NCBI GenBank assembly: GCA_012841635.1
Contig: DUUJ01000048.1
Location: forward strand, 1-63,492
DNA from: Clostridiales bacterium
Lineage (GTDB): Bacteria > Bacillota > Clostridia > Oscillospirales > CAG-272
DNA length: 63,492 nt
Reading direction: 5' to 3'
The notes beneath the pieces were generated by a model. It searched no databases. It saw only the letters and a program-made list of their open reading frames with translations, and was not told where the DNA came from. The position numbers and the translations under genes were made by a program. Below, piece by piece: positions 36,201-45,186 of this stretch. Every line of letters starts with the position of its first letter. Within the stretch, counting starts at the first letter, position 1.

Positions 36201-39200
36201 TTGTATTGATTGCGGGTTTGGTGGTGTCTTTTACATCTAAGGGTGTCGGAAGATCATTCCTGTTGGTGATATTGTCGGTAAGGTCTATGACACCGCCGAA
36301 AGGAACGTTTTCATCCGAAACGGTGGGTTGATATTTTTCGTTATGGGGCTGTTCTTTTACCGTGACGGATATCTGAAATACATCGGTGGTATCATCCGGA
36401 TATGTTACCGTAATCTGACCGGTATAGGTGCCGGAATTGCTTGTATCGATCGGGGGTACGGTGGTGTCTGTGACTTCGGTGCCGTCGGGAAGCTCGGTCA
36501 GGTTGATGACGTTATCGGTCAGAATCAATTCGCTGCCGTATTCGACGGTTTCCTCTAAAATGACATTCGGATTGTATATCTGATTATGAGGCTGCGGTTT
36601 AATCGTGATTTTTACCTGTTTTACATCTTGCGAACCGTCGGAATAAGTTACGGTTACCTGACCGTAATAAGTGCCGGACTCGGTGGTGTCAAAAGTTTTG
36701 CCGGTCGTGTCGGTTACCGTTACGGTAGGTTCAGGCTGCGTTGTGAAAGAAACGTTGTTAGTTATATCATATGATGCGGCGCCGTATTCAACGATTTCTT
36801 CGGAAACAACAGGGTCGTATATTTGATTCAGAGGCTGAGGTTTAACCGTGACGTTTATATTTATTACATCCTTGCTTCCGTCGGGGTAAACAACGGTAAT
36901 CTGAGCGGGGTAGGAACCGCCATTGGGATTGCCGCTTGTATTAATCGGATCAGCAGTAGTGTCATATACATTGGTGCCTTCGGGGAGGCCGGCAAGATTG
37001 GTTACATTGTCTTTCAGATTTATGACGCCGCCGTATTCGACGATTTCATTTACGACTTCAGGGGTATATTGCTGATTCAGAGGCTGAGGTTTTACAATTA
37101 CATTAACTTTAACATCATCGTATGTATTATCTCCGGTATAAGTTACTCTGATCCAACCTTCTTGAGTACCGGAAACGGAAGTGTCTATCCCCTGCGGGTT
37201 ATATACTAAGGTGACTTCAGTTATAGTATATCCCCCCGGAGGGAATGTGCTTACGTTAATTACGTTGTCCGTTAAATCATATGATGCAGCGCCGTATTCA
37301 ACAATTTCATCTTTGACCTGCGGCTGGTAAATCTGATTCAGAGGCTGCTCTCCTACCGTGACGGGAATACTGACTTCTTCAGATGTGCCGTCGGAATAAG
37401 ACACCAAAACGGTGCCGGTATATGTTCCCGGCTCATTGGTTATGATTGTTCCGGCAGGGGTAATATCAGTTACATCCGCATCTGTCGGGATTGAAGCCGG
37501 GTCGATATTATCGGACAAATCATATGTACCCTCAAACGGAATCTGCTCAGGAATGGCAACCGGGTTGTATTTTTCATTATGCGGCTGCGGCAATACCGTT
37601 ACGTTTACGGTTTTTACATCGGCAGTGCCGTCGGGGTATGTTACGGTGATCTGACCCTGATAGGTGCCGTGAACGGTGGTGTCGATAATGAAGGGGGTTG
37701 TATCGGTTACTTTGGTGCCGGAAGGAAGATCGCCTAAGTTGGTTACATTATCTTTCAGGTTTATAACGCCGCCGTAAGGAACAATTTCATTTACAACAAT
37801 GGGCTCGTATTCATCATTCTGCGGCCGCGGCTTTACAATGATGGTTACATTTTTGACATCAGTCGACCCGTCCGGATACAAGACGGTGATTTTACCGGTA
37901 TAGGTACCGGGAACAGTCGTATTAAAAGTAGTGCCGGTCGTGTCGGTAACCGTGGTGCCGGGAGGGAGATAATCGATGTTGGTGACATTGTCGGTAAGAT
38001 CGTATGTCATGCCGTATTCAACAATTTCATCGGCAACTTCCGGCTCATAGATCAGATTCGCCGGCTTCGCTCCTACAATAACGGGGACAACAACAACATC
38101 AACAGAGCCGTCGGGGTATGTTACGGTGATTTTACCGGTGGTCGGACCCGGGACGGTGGTATCGATCGGCGGGGAGGTTATATCGGCTACCGTGATATTC
38201 TGAGGCAGCTGGTCTCTGTTTGTGATATTGTCGAGAAGATCAACGACGCCTCCGTATGGAACATTTTCATCTTTGACGGTCGGATTGTATATGTCGCTCA
38301 TTGAACGAACGGTAATCACCCTGTCAACCGCCGTAACATTTCCGGCGTAGTCAGTTACGCTGTAAGTTAAGGTATATATACCGCCAAGGTTTGTATTTAC
38401 CGTTCCGGAAACGCTGATATCGGTGATTTCTCCGTCTTCGTCGTCGGTAGCGGTGATGCCCGCCAGGTAATCGAAGGTGTCGCCTACCGAAATAGTTACC
38501 GGGGTTGCTCCGTGAATCTCCGGCGCGTCGTCTATGTAATAAAAGGTAAATATATTTGTTTCATCGTTCGGCGCTATGTATACCGCCGTGCTTTGCGACG
38601 GATCAAATACATATCCGTCCGCTGTCGGAATCGGGAGCGTAACAAAATCGTGCGGTCCCGAAGGAAGGTTGCCTATCCTCCGCGGTATTGTGGGAACTGG
38701 GATATTCGTATGTGTCCCGTCGGCGCGCTGGAGATAGTAGTTGATTATATATCTCCAAACCATCGGGAAAGAAATTTTCTGAGTTTTCCCTACGGTTCCG
38801 GTTGAACCGGAAAGCGCGAAGTAGGCTAATTCACCGCCGAAAAGATCAATTACATCGTTATAGCTGTAGTTCTTGCTTCCGACAGCGGTAGGGGTTCCGG
38901 TAAAAGTTGAAGCGCCACTAAAATACTCGTATTTCAGAGTATAGGTGTTATCCGTCTTTTCCGGCGTCGAAGCTCCGCCCGTAAGAAGCCAGGAAATCCG
39001 AACGGTATTAATAGAACCGTTCCAGATCGGTTCTGACAGGGGGCTGATCGCCTCATGCGGAATATTGACATTCATCATCGATATTCCCTGCGGGTCGGTT
39101 ATCGCGATATGAGGCGTCAGGTCCGGGTATGACAATACATCGTCATATGTTCTTTTCCAACCGACACTTCCGATATACGCCTTCGAGTAGTTAACGTTGT

Positions 39201-39669
39201 CAAACTCTATGGCTACCGCTCTCATGATTCCCATATTTTTGGGAGAGGCATATATACCCAGCGCGCCGTAATCCCCATCCTTTTCGGGAAGGAAATCAGG
39301 GTCGTTGTGGAGAACAAAGGCAAAACCGCCGTCCCGGCCGGGATCAGAGATAGCGTCAGAGGGAGCGTAATAATTGAATGCCCAAAGCATATCATTTTCG
39401 GTAAGGTTATAACTTATATTCGAACGGGCATAACCGCTGTCCGCAAGGAGAGCGGTCAGAGTCAATTCGTTTGTTCCCGTCATCGACGCGTCCTGATATA
39501 TATAGTCCGGGGACGGGACATACATAGTATCGCTGACGTTCTTGCCGACAACCGATGAAGGTATAAAAATAGTCGGTCTCGGTTCCGCCGCATATACGGC
39601 GATCGGAGATAATACCGAAAGCAGAAGAAAAAGTGCCAGAAATGATGAAATGAGCCTGCGTTTTTTCAT
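33250..39669 (-). CDS. Giant secreted surface protein: lectin-like head, 17 Rib-like repeats, InlB repeat, three SLH domains
   Basis: A 2139-residue protein exported by a standard signal peptide (residues ~1-28, cut near AVYA). Residues ~35-290 resemble a bacterial L-type lectin (GIYASPKN, RAVAIEFDNVNY). A MucBP-like segment follows (~310-385), then a DUF5011/HYR-type Ig domain (~390-455). Residues 461-1845 hold 17 tandem Rib/alpha-like repeats of ~80 residues. After an InlB B-repeat (~1850-1915) come three SLH domains (~1930-2125) that should bind pyruvylated secondary wall polymer. ATG 39669 has GAGG 9 nt upstream; the frame extends 24 codons further without a start signal. A likely adhesin (inference). 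It follows the beta-helix protein gene by 43 nt. Confidence 0.9.
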   Translation of the reverse strand: MKKRRLISSFLALFLLLSVLSPIAVYAAEPRPTIFIPSSVVGKNVSDTMYVPSPDYIYQDASMTGTNELTLTALLADSGYARSNISYNLTENDMLWAFNYYAPSDAISDPGRDGGFAFVLHNDPDFLPEKDGDYGALGIYASPKNMGIMRAVAIEFDNVNYSKAYIGSVGWKRTYDDVLSYPDLTPHIAITDPQGISMMNVNIPHEAISPLSEPIWNGSINTVRISWLLTGGASTPEKTDNTYTLKYEYFSGASTFTGTPTAVGSKNYSYNDVIDLFGGELAYFALSGSTGTVGKTQKISFPMVWRYIINYYLQRADGTHTNIPVPTIPRRIGNLPSGPHDFVTLPIPTADGYVFDPSQSTAVYIAPNDETNIFTFYYIDDAPEIHGATPVTISVGDTFDYLAGITATDDEDGEITDISVSGTVNTNLGGIYTLTYSVTDYAGNVTAVDRVITVRSMSDIYNPTVKDENVPYGGVVDLLDNITNRDQLPQNITVADITSPPIDTTVPGPTTGKITVTYPDGSVDVVVVPVIVGAKPANLIYEPEVADEIVEYGMTYDLTDNVTNIDYLPPGTTVTDTTGTTFNTTVPGTYTGKITVLYPDGSTDVKNVTIIVKPRPQNDEYEPIVVNEIVPYGGVINLKDNVTNLGDLPSGTKVTDTTPFIIDTTVHGTYQGQITVTYPDGTADVKTVNVTVLPQPHNEKYNPVAIPEQIPFEGTYDLSDNIDPASIPTDADVTDITPAGTIITNEPGTYTGTVLVSYSDGTSEEVSIPVTVGEQPLNQIYQPQVKDEIVEYGAASYDLTDNVINVSTFPPGGYTITEVTLVYNPQGIDTSVSGTQEGWIRVTYTGDNTYDDVKVNVIVKPQPLNQQYTPEVVNEIVEYGGVINLKDNVTNLAGLPEGTNVYDTTADPINTSGNPNGGSYPAQITVVYPDGSKDVININVTVKPQPLNQIYDPVVSEEIVEYGAASYDITNNVSFTTQPEPTVTVTDTTGKTFDTTESGTYYGQVTVTYSDGSQDVKQVKITIKPQPHNQIYNPNVILEETVEYGSELILTDNVINLTELPDGTEVTDTTVPPIDTSNSGTYTGQITVTYPDDTTDVFQISVTVKEQPHNEKYQPTVSDENVPFGGVIDLTDNITNRNDLPTPLDVKDTTKPAINTSSNPDGASYIGQITVTYPDGTKDVVNVNINVAKQPDNDRYEPAVKAEIVPYGKDIDLSDNITNYDMLPTPNTVSYSDNIPSIDTTVPGTYEAQITVTYPDNTSDTVPVTIIVENPMSYYYDPIVEPEFVEHGTPLYDINLTDNITNVNELPDNIAVTDTTTPGAINTGNPGTYTGQITVTYSDGSADVIDVVVVVGEQPQNEIYQPIADDEVIECGCPVDLTDNITNWDQLPAGTEITYTNSSEINHELSGDYQGIITVKYPDKTEDTIYVNVTILPKKMNEEYQPISVPESVNYGEPVVLNKDNIANYDELKEYIFTITDTSEPAIDSTAPGTHIGQITVTYTDGSADSIPVTVTVGKQPHNDKYEPVVIPETVPYGGTLDFNDNITNWGDLPEGTTVTDTTSPPIDTTQPGTYTAQVTVTYPDTTTDIVYVNVTVLEQPHNEAYEPEVVPETVPFGGTIDLTDNVINLDDLPLNTKVTDTTFPIIDTTVPGSYIGEITITYPDTTTDVIQINITVSRPQNESFEPVVVPENILIGGTIDLTDNVINIGSLPAGTTVTDTTPNPIDTNKPGTYYGQITITYPDGSQDVKNVKVTISAPQQHEQTQNQLYEPIVAEELVQHGGTIDLTDNVINIDKLPAGTTVTDTTKNPINTNVPGIYMGELTITYPDGSTDVVGVLIRVDSEAGSEVYEPSYYHLTYVSNGGTYYETELYGYGKVVSLNKTPTRAGYAFDGWFADKELMIKITEVTMNGNRTVYAGWIEIPVNNYIPEDLNSKEHIAYVRGYSDGTVRPNNNVTRAETATMLYRLLTDTRRAEIGTIVNSFNDVPADVWYNEAVSTMANGGYITGYDDGSFGGDRNITRAEFITMLVRFVGVDKTAECSFADAAKDSWAYDYIATATAAGWISGYSDNTFRPNQLITRAEAMTIINRVLNRGVNEESELLNFKSFPDNLPTDWFYYEVIEATNSHEYTGKRPSEDWTEIHD
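34135..38289 (-). repeat. 17 tandem Rib-like repeats (~245 bp each) within the SLH protein
   Basis: Each unit starts Y-x-P near a V-x-x-E-x-V-x-Y-G pattern, continues with DLTDNVTN-x2-x-LP-x-GT-x-VTDTT, then IDTT-x-PGTY-x-GQITVTYPDGS-x-DV and ends with a V-x-V strand and (Q)PxN linker. Units are diverged (none identical), so the array is old and stable rather than recently expanded. Unit 12 is unusual in holding two cysteines (ECGCPVD); the other repeats have none. Confidence 0.9.
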
Positions 39670-39712
39670 GTGCTGTGTCCTCGTGGAAAATGACGTGTAA
39701 TCAATTGTCGGA

Positions 39713-42517
39713 TCAGTTGAGTTTCTTTTTCTTATTTGCAAAGAGCAGGAACAAGACTCCGGCTGATATTATAACAAGAGCTGCCCGGATGAACAGAGTT
39801 TTGTTCTCGCCTGTCTGCGGAGCATGCAAATCGGTTACCGGCGTAGATTCTACCTGTGTTTCCGGAGGTTCTGTTGTTTCGGAAACGGTTGTTTCAGGCG
39901 GTTCCGTTGTTTCGATTGCAATCGTTTCCGGCGGCTCCGTTGACTCGGAAGTCGTAGTTTCCGGTGGTGTTGATGTCTCGGTCTCGGGGGCGGTTGTTTC
40001 CGTCGGGTCCGTTGTCTCGGGCACGGTCGTTTCCGGAGGTTCGGTTGTCTCGAGAGCGGTTGTTTCCGGAGGTTCGGTTGTCTCGGGGGCGGTCGTTTCC
40101 GAAGGTTCAGTTGTCTCAGGCGCGGTCGTTTCCGGAGGAGGAGGCGGATTGAAATAGTTGGTTATCACAAACCCCTTATTTGCATCGCCGGATACGACGG
40201 AATCATAATAGTTCAGCTTCACTTCTTCGACTGTATAAACAATTTTGACACCGTTATTATATTCGGGCAGGTCTGAAAAAACTCCCGACCAGTCGTTGTC
40301 CTGATTCAGTACAAGACTCATTCCGGTTGTGTTATTATCAGACAAAAGTCTGACTGTGATGCTTATGGGTCTGTAGCCCCGCACGTCATTTGAATCTTCC
40401 CAGACTTTTGTCACCGGTATGTTTATTTTGCTTGGTATATAGGTGTTTTTCACATCATATCCGGTTATCTCGGCGCTGTAATCGGGAATTGGGTCTTCGG
40501 ATATGGTATAAACAATTTCAACGCCGTTCTCGGATGCCGGCAGATCAACAAATGACCATTTCCAGCCGTCCGCCGCGGTAACTGTTTTAAAATCGGTTTC
40601 AACGCCGTTCTTCAGAAGGCGTATTGTAATGCTTTCCGGTCTTTTGCCGTCGGGAGCGTCGTTGTCGGCCCATTCTTTTTTGCCTTCGACATTAACGGTA
40701 TCCGGCGCGAGGGAGTTTTTGATCTCATAACCGGCTGTCTGATCTCCGGTCACTTCGGATAAATAGCCGGATATCTTTCTTTCCCTGACGGTGTATTCGC
40801 ATTCGTTGCCGAAATAATCATACTTGGGCAAATTGATGAAGGTAATCGACCAATCGCCGTTTTCATCGGGAATTATAGTCTCATAACCTACATATACCAG
40901 GTCAACCGAGACGTCTTTCAGCCCGCGCCAAAGCTCGACTTCGATTTTTTCGGGACGGATTTCTTTTATGTTTCCTTCATCATCCCAATTCTTCGTTACC
41001 CGGACTTCAACGGTCGCGTCGGTTTTGCCGATCGTAACATTGCCGTTGGTGCCGATGCCTCCGCCGCGGGTAGCCGAATAGTTTCCGGTTATAAATACCT
41101 TAGCGAGGTTTTGGGTGTCGGCGCTGCCTGTTTCGTCGGTATGCAGCGCGAGAGCAACTCCTTCTCCCGTCAATATGCCTGTAAGTTTATTCAGCGGGAC
41201 TTCGGTACCGCTGTCATCTTTCCAATGATAAGGCAGACAGCCGAGCATTGTATTTGAAACAAAATACCGGGGATTTCCGCCGTGAGCGCCAAATTCTTCC
41301 GATGTATTGCTATAAATAAAAACATCCTCTGCAGACTCGGCGCGGTTCTGATATATCGCTCCGCCGTCGGTAAGATAGATTTCGGTGTTGCTTACCGGAC
41401 AGGCTGCGTAACCGCCGCCGGCTATTTCGGCTTCATTATCGGTGACTATAACGTTTTCGAGGAAAAGCTCACCGTTCTTGAAACCATAGCCTTCGGCATA
41501 TCCGTTTACATAAATACCGCCGCCGCCGAACAGGAAGTTGGTTTCGCCTTCGCCCAGCATGCTGTTGTTTGTAACGGATCCTGCGGTAATTGTCGCTCTG
41601 GATATTCTGTTGCCGTATGCGGCTTGTATAAAGATACCGCCGCCTGTTGCGCCGGAGGTGTTGCCGTCAATGGCGCCGCCGGTCATATTCAGATAATTGT
41701 TGCCGAGACTGACTTCAAGGGTTCCAATACTGACACCGCCGCCTACTTCCTCGGCGCTGTTATTCTGAATAAGTCCGCCGCTGAGATTAAAGGTTCCGCC
41801 GTCAGAGACGCAAACGCCTCCGCCGGCAGCGGCGTCGTTCCAAGCCGTCGGACCGCTGATTGCCTGATTGTTTTGAATTGTGCCGCCGGACATATTGAAT
41901 TTCGCGCCTTTATAAACGAAAACACCGCCGCCGTGCATAGCCGTATTGTTCTGAATAATGCCGCCGGTCATGTTTACGGTGCACTTGCTGCCGTTGCAAT
42001 AAACAGCTCCGCCGCCGTTTGATCTTCTCTGTGTTTCAGAGGCGATCTTGTTGTTTTGGAGCACTGTTCCTTCTTCGATATTGAGGGTGCCCAGGCAATT
42101 AATAAGCGCATTGGTTGCCCCGGCTGCCTGCTCGGAGTTTCCGTCAAGGGTGATATTTTTGAGCGTGGCTTCGGCGCCGGATGCTACCTGGAGCAGATAT
42201 CCGTTAGTCGAAGCTTCGCGTTTTAAAACGGCGTTTGTACCTTCGAGAGAGATTTCTCCCGTTATCTGGACAGTGCCGGTAATATAAATGGAGGTAACAC
42301 TCTGGTAAGCTGTCGCGAGTTCTTTTGCTCTGGCAAAAGTCTTTACTGCGGTCTCTTTCGCGCTGCCGTCGTTTGCATCATTCCCGCTGACGCCGTTAAG
42401 ATAAATCTCGGCCGAGACCTCCCCTTCGGCTATTAAAGGCTGATATGTCTGCATTGCCAATGAAATCAGCAAGATGAGTATCAAAAAAATTCGCGACAGC
42501 TTTTTATGTCTTTTCAT
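39713..42517 (-). CDS. Cell-wall surface protein: beta-helix, three Cna-B domains, Pro-Glu-Thr linker, APQTGE sorting signal
   Basis: A 934-residue exported protein with a signal peptide at ~1-30. Residues ~35-500 form a right-handed parallel beta-helix of the polymorphic/adhesin type, with repeated NNxAxxGGGV and NMTGG motifs. Three Cna-B domains (~510-800) each keep a candidate isopeptide Lys (VTKNW, GKKEW, VTKVW), Glu (VRER, ISED, VEEV) and Asn (IKNS, VKNTY, VITNY). A ~100-residue PPETT-rich linker leads to APQTGE, a hydrophobic helix and KKKK, a variant LPxTG sortase signal. GGAGG lies 6 nt before the ATG. No sortase gene is in the window. Confidence 0.88.
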   Translation of the reverse strand: MKRHKKLSRIFLILILLISLAMQTYQPLIAEGEVSAEIYLNGVSGNDANDGSAKETAVKTFARAKELATAYQSVTSIYITGTVQITGEISLEGTNAVLKREASTNGYLLQVASGAEATLKNITLDGNSEQAAGATNALINCLGTLNIEEGTVLQNNKIASETQRRSNGGGAVYCNGSKCTVNMTGGIIQNNTAMHGGGVFVYKGAKFNMSGGTIQNNQAISGPTAWNDAAAGGGVCVSDGGTFNLSGGLIQNNSAEEVGGGVSIGTLEVSLGNNYLNMTGGAIDGNTSGATGGGIFIQAAYGNRISRATITAGSVTNNSMLGEGETNFLFGGGGIYVNGYAEGYGFKNGELFLENVIVTDNEAEIAGGGYAACPVSNTEIYLTDGGAIYQNRAESAEDVFIYSNTSEEFGAHGGNPRYFVSNTMLGCLPYHWKDDSGTEVPLNKLTGILTGEGVALALHTDETGSADTQNLAKVFITGNYSATRGGGIGTNGNVTIGKTDATVEVRVTKNWDDEGNIKEIRPEKIEVELWRGLKDVSVDLVYVGYETIIPDENGDWSITFINLPKYDYFGNECEYTVRERKISGYLSEVTGDQTAGYEIKNSLAPDTVNVEGKKEWADNDAPDGKRPESITIRLLKNGVETDFKTVTAADGWKWSFVDLPASENGVEIVYTISEDPIPDYSAEITGYDVKNTYIPSKINIPVTKVWEDSNDVRGYRPISITVRLLSDNNTTGMSLVLNQDNDWSGVFSDLPEYNNGVKIVYTVEEVKLNYYDSVVSGDANKGFVITNYFNPPPPPETTAPETTEPSETTAPETTEPPETTALETTEPPETTVPETTDPTETTAPETETSTPPETTTSESTEPPETIAIETTEPPETTVSETTEPPETQVESTPVTDLHAPQTGENKTLFIRAALVIISAGVLFLLFANKKKKLN
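39845..40149 (-). repeat. Pro-Glu-Thr-Thr repeat linker
   Basis: About 100 codons of imperfect PPETT/PETTEP/APETT units between the last Cna-B domain and the sorting signal. This is a typical wall-spanning stalk. The complement contains a long Val/Ser/Gly open frame that is only the shadow of the repeat. Confidence 0.85.
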
Positions 42518-42544
42518 TATATCCTCCGGATTACATATGTCCTT

Positions 42545-42573
42545 TGTATATTAATTTAAATCTAAAATGTGAA
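42545..42573 (-). promoter_or_regulatory. Possible promoter for the two surface-protein genes
   Basis: -35 TTCACA (42573-42568), 17-bp spacer, -10 TATACA (42550-42545), ~20 nt before the SD of the beta-helix protein gene. The rest of the 223-nt gap holds AT-rich sequence with no clear terminator. Confidence 0.4.
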
Positions 42574-42740
42574 TTTAGTAAAATATGCCTGGAAACAGTA
42601 AAATAGCTGAGCTTTAATAATGAAATAAAATCAGCTGTTTTTCATCCATATGTTTAAAAGCTCAGCCATATAAAATAATTTTCTCCGATTTTAAACGTTA
42701 GCTGCAGCCGGAATTAAAACCCGGTTTGGCTTGATTTTGC

Positions 42741-43481
42741 TTATTGAGCCGGAGTGACGGAGATAATGTGCGGATTGACGCCTTCATACCAATAGAGGAA
42801 ACCTTCCATGTCGATCTTGTCGCCGATTTTGAGGTTCTTTACTGCGGAATATACGGCGGTGGTGTTATCGCAAAGGTAGGATTCAACGGTAAACAGATAG
42901 GGGTTTCCGTTAACGGAGGCATTGAAATAAAGGTCGTCACCGTCTGTGCCGGAACCGTCCCAGTTATAAAGGAAGGCGACGTCGTTGCCGTCGGCGTCTT
43001 TTATCGATTCAACCGTCATCCCTTTAAAGGTAACGAACTTGTTCTGATGATTGATAAGGTCTTCGGTGCCTAAAATCGCGGTGATATCGAAAGCGGGAGC
43101 GACATAATTGCCTTCAAGGATTTCGAACGTGGCATCGATTATTTCAATTTCGCCTGCCCATTCGGCTTTGAAGCCGGTTACTTTGATTTTGGTTCCCTGG
43201 GTAAGTTTGGCATAGTCGTCCTGAGAACAGGACATGTTGTAAAGGAAATAAGCGCCGTCTTTATCCTGTGAATAAACGGTGGCTTTGTCCTCCCACCAGG
43301 ACTGTTTCGCCTGGACATAGGTCTCCACTACCACTTCGGAATCGAGGGGAGCGGCGATATACTCGGCGTAAGTCATGACGCCTTCGCCTTTGACATCGGG
43401 TGTCTCTGCGGCGTCTTTGCCGCAGGCGGAAAAGGCGAACAGCATGATAAGCGCCATAAGAACAGCGATTGATTTTTTCAT
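42741..43481 (-). CDS. Secreted lipoprotein with two OB-fold-like halves
   Basis: A 246-residue predicted lipoprotein with lipobox FSAC (Cys20). The mature part has two similar halves (~38-110 and ~130-245), each with the pattern of a five-stranded OB fold: T-x-AEYIAAPLDSEVVVETYV and ENL-type TEDLINHQNKFVTFKGMTVE starts, then long beta hairpins ending at IKVTGF and IDMEGFLYW. No enzyme motif seen. Similar small OB-fold lipoproteins bind oligosaccharides or nucleic acids; function unknown. It has its own promoter. Confidence 0.7.
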   Translation of the reverse strand: MKKSIAVLMALIMLFAFSACGKDAAETPDVKGEGVMTYAEYIAAPLDSEVVVETYVQAKQSWWEDKATVYSQDKDGAYFLYNMSCSQDDYAKLTQGTKIKVTGFKAEWAGEIEIIDATFEILEGNYVAPAFDITAILGTEDLINHQNKFVTFKGMTVESIKDADGNDVAFLYNWDGSGTDGDDLYFNASVNGNPYLFTVESYLCDNTTAVYSAVKNLKIGDKIDMEGFLYWYEGVNPHIISVTPAQ

Positions 43482-43529
43482 GATAGACTCCTTTTATTTA
43501 TTAAAATAATTGTATTACCTTACCATATT

Positions 43530-43558
43530 ATTATACCACATTAGTAAAGATAAGTCAA
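43530..43558 (-). promoter_or_regulatory. SigA-type promoter for the OB-fold lipoprotein gene
   Basis: -35 TTGACT (43558-43553), 17-bp spacer, -10 TATAAT (43535-43530). It falls in the 109-nt gap after the ABC substrate-binding gene. Confidence 0.8.
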
Positions 43559-43590
43559 GACGTTTTATATTGATTTTACATATATATTCA

Positions 43591-45186
43591 CTATATTCGG
43601 TTCCTTTTTATCTTCTCTTTGGCAATATAAATCAATATCCCGACCCATGCGGCAGAAAGACAGATGAGCAGCGCTTTTGACGCTGCGGGAAGACCTTCGG
43701 TGAATTCCCTGCCGGATGCGGCACTTTCGTTTAAGCTGTCGAGCCTGTACAGCGAGGTTACCGATGAATACAGATTCTCAATATATGCATCGTCAACGGT
43801 CTCGCCGCGGCGCACCGATTTTGCGGTATTTTCGATCAGCTGTCCGGCGGCGTTGCGTAAAGACGCAGAGCCGTTGAACACCGGGGTCACGAATGTGCTG
43901 TCAATATTGTCAAGCAGCAGCTTTACCGCGTCGATTTTAACCTTGTAATGCTCGTTTGTATCCTCGCCCGCCCTCGAAAGATAGTCTTTGTATTCATCCG
44001 ATTCCTGCGCCTTTTTGGTAACCGGAACATATCCCTCTGTTTGGGAGTAGGCTATCTGGACTTCGTTTGACAGCAGGTATTGAACGAAAAGCCAGGACGC
44101 CAACACCCGCTGCGGATCGGTTTTATTGAAGACGCAGACGGAGGGGCCCTGTGATATCATCCGGGGATTGTCAGCGTTGATTTGAGGTATCGGCATTACG
44201 GCGGTTTCAAATTCGACGAATTTGTCTTCGGCGATATCCGACAGAGGAGCTTCCGAGCCCATCCAGGTTGAGCCGGCGGTCGAATCGATAGCGAACACGC
44301 ACTGCCCCGCATTCAGGAAGTTTGCGGGATAGCTTGAGATTTTGAAAGTCGAGAAGGCGCCGGTCTTGACATGTTCCGCCACGGTCAGCAGGATTTCTCT
44401 CGTCGTGTCGTTGAACAGGGATATATTGCCGTTTTCGTCGGAATATCCGGCTCCGCTCTGGCGAAGAAGCTGAATCATCATGTTGTCGGTCGATTTATAT
44501 ATGAACGGAATCATGACCTTCTGACCGTTCAGCAGGTAATTGCCGTCGGCGTCCTGTTTTGCCGCCGCTTCTGAAACTTCCCATACAAAGTCCCAGCTCA
44601 GCGTTTCGGGAAGCTCATAGCCTAACTTCTCGACAAAGGTTTTATTGATATAGCAGGCTTCCGTCGAGCGCATGAAAGGAAGGGCGTAAAGTATTCCCTC
44701 TATCTTACATTCGGAGAGAAACTGAGGGATGATTTCGTTTTTAGAAGGCGAATCGAATTTTATCTCCGAGCCTCCGAGACCGTATTTCGGATTGATTGCA
44801 AGCTCGTCCAGCGGCACGACGGTGTTTTCGCCGGTCAGATATGTCGCGATATGGTCGGGGTAGGTTATGCAGACGTCCGGGGTGGTATTTGTGGCTATAT
44901 TTGTGATTACGTCGTTGTATATCTTGCCGTAGTCGGTGTAGAGCCGTATGTTTACTTTGATGTTCGGGTAAATTGCTTCAAAGTCGGAGATCGCTTTTTC
45001 GTATATCCTTGTCTGGTTTATATTCGTGTCGTTTTTTGCCCAGAAGGTGATTTCATGCCGTCTTGATGTATCGAATTCGTCGGGTATTGCAAATTCCGGC
45101 AGACCGCGCGAGCCGTGGCAGGAGAAAAGAGTAGCCGCCGTCAGCGCGGCGCAGACAAGCGCTGCAATTTTAGACTTTAATCTCAT
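43591..45186 (-). CDS. ABC transporter substrate-binding lipoprotein (CUT1 sugar type) with C-terminal membrane helix
   Basis: A 531-residue extracellular solute-binding protein family 1 member. The N-terminus has a lipobox (TLFSC, Cys23) and ITFWAKNDTNINQTRIYEKA of the type I sugar-binder fold. ALPFMRSTEACYINKTFVEK and WLFVQYLLSNEVQIAYSQTEGYVP are further hallmarks. Unusually, the C-terminus carries a hydrophobic helix (~505-522) and a basic tail, so the protein may be anchored at both ends. Its ATG overlaps the upstream permease stop by 4 nt. It ends in TAG. Substrate unknown, probably an oligosaccharide. Confidence 0.9.
   Translation of the reverse strand: MRLKSKIAALVCAALTAATLFSCHGSRGLPEFAIPDEFDTSRRHEITFWAKNDTNINQTRIYEKAISDFEAIYPNIKVNIRLYTDYGKIYNDVITNIATNTTPDVCITYPDHIATYLTGENTVVPLDELAINPKYGLGGSEIKFDSPSKNEIIPQFLSECKIEGILYALPFMRSTEACYINKTFVEKLGYELPETLSWDFVWEVSEAAAKQDADGNYLLNGQKVMIPFIYKSTDNMMIQLLRQSGAGYSDENGNISLFNDTTREILLTVAEHVKTGAFSTFKISSYPANFLNAGQCVFAIDSTAGSTWMGSEAPLSDIAEDKFVEFETAVMPIPQINADNPRMISQGPSVCVFNKTDPQRVLASWLFVQYLLSNEVQIAYSQTEGYVPVTKKAQESDEYKDYLSRAGEDTNEHYKVKIDAVKLLLDNIDSTFVTPVFNGSASLRNAAGQLIENTAKSVRRGETVDDAYIENLYSSVTSLYRLDSLNESAASGREFTEGLPAASKALLICLSAAWVGILIYIAKEKIKRNRI

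Noticed and set aside
34135..38289. Regular ~245-bp periodicity as a CRISPR-like or satellite array
   Set aside because: The period is a diverged protein-coding Rib-like repeat in one continuous frame with no short identical repeats or spacers.
39675..40157. Plus-strand open frame with VVSGG repeats
   Set aside because: It is the reverse-complement shadow of the Pro-Glu-Thr linker of the Cna-B protein.
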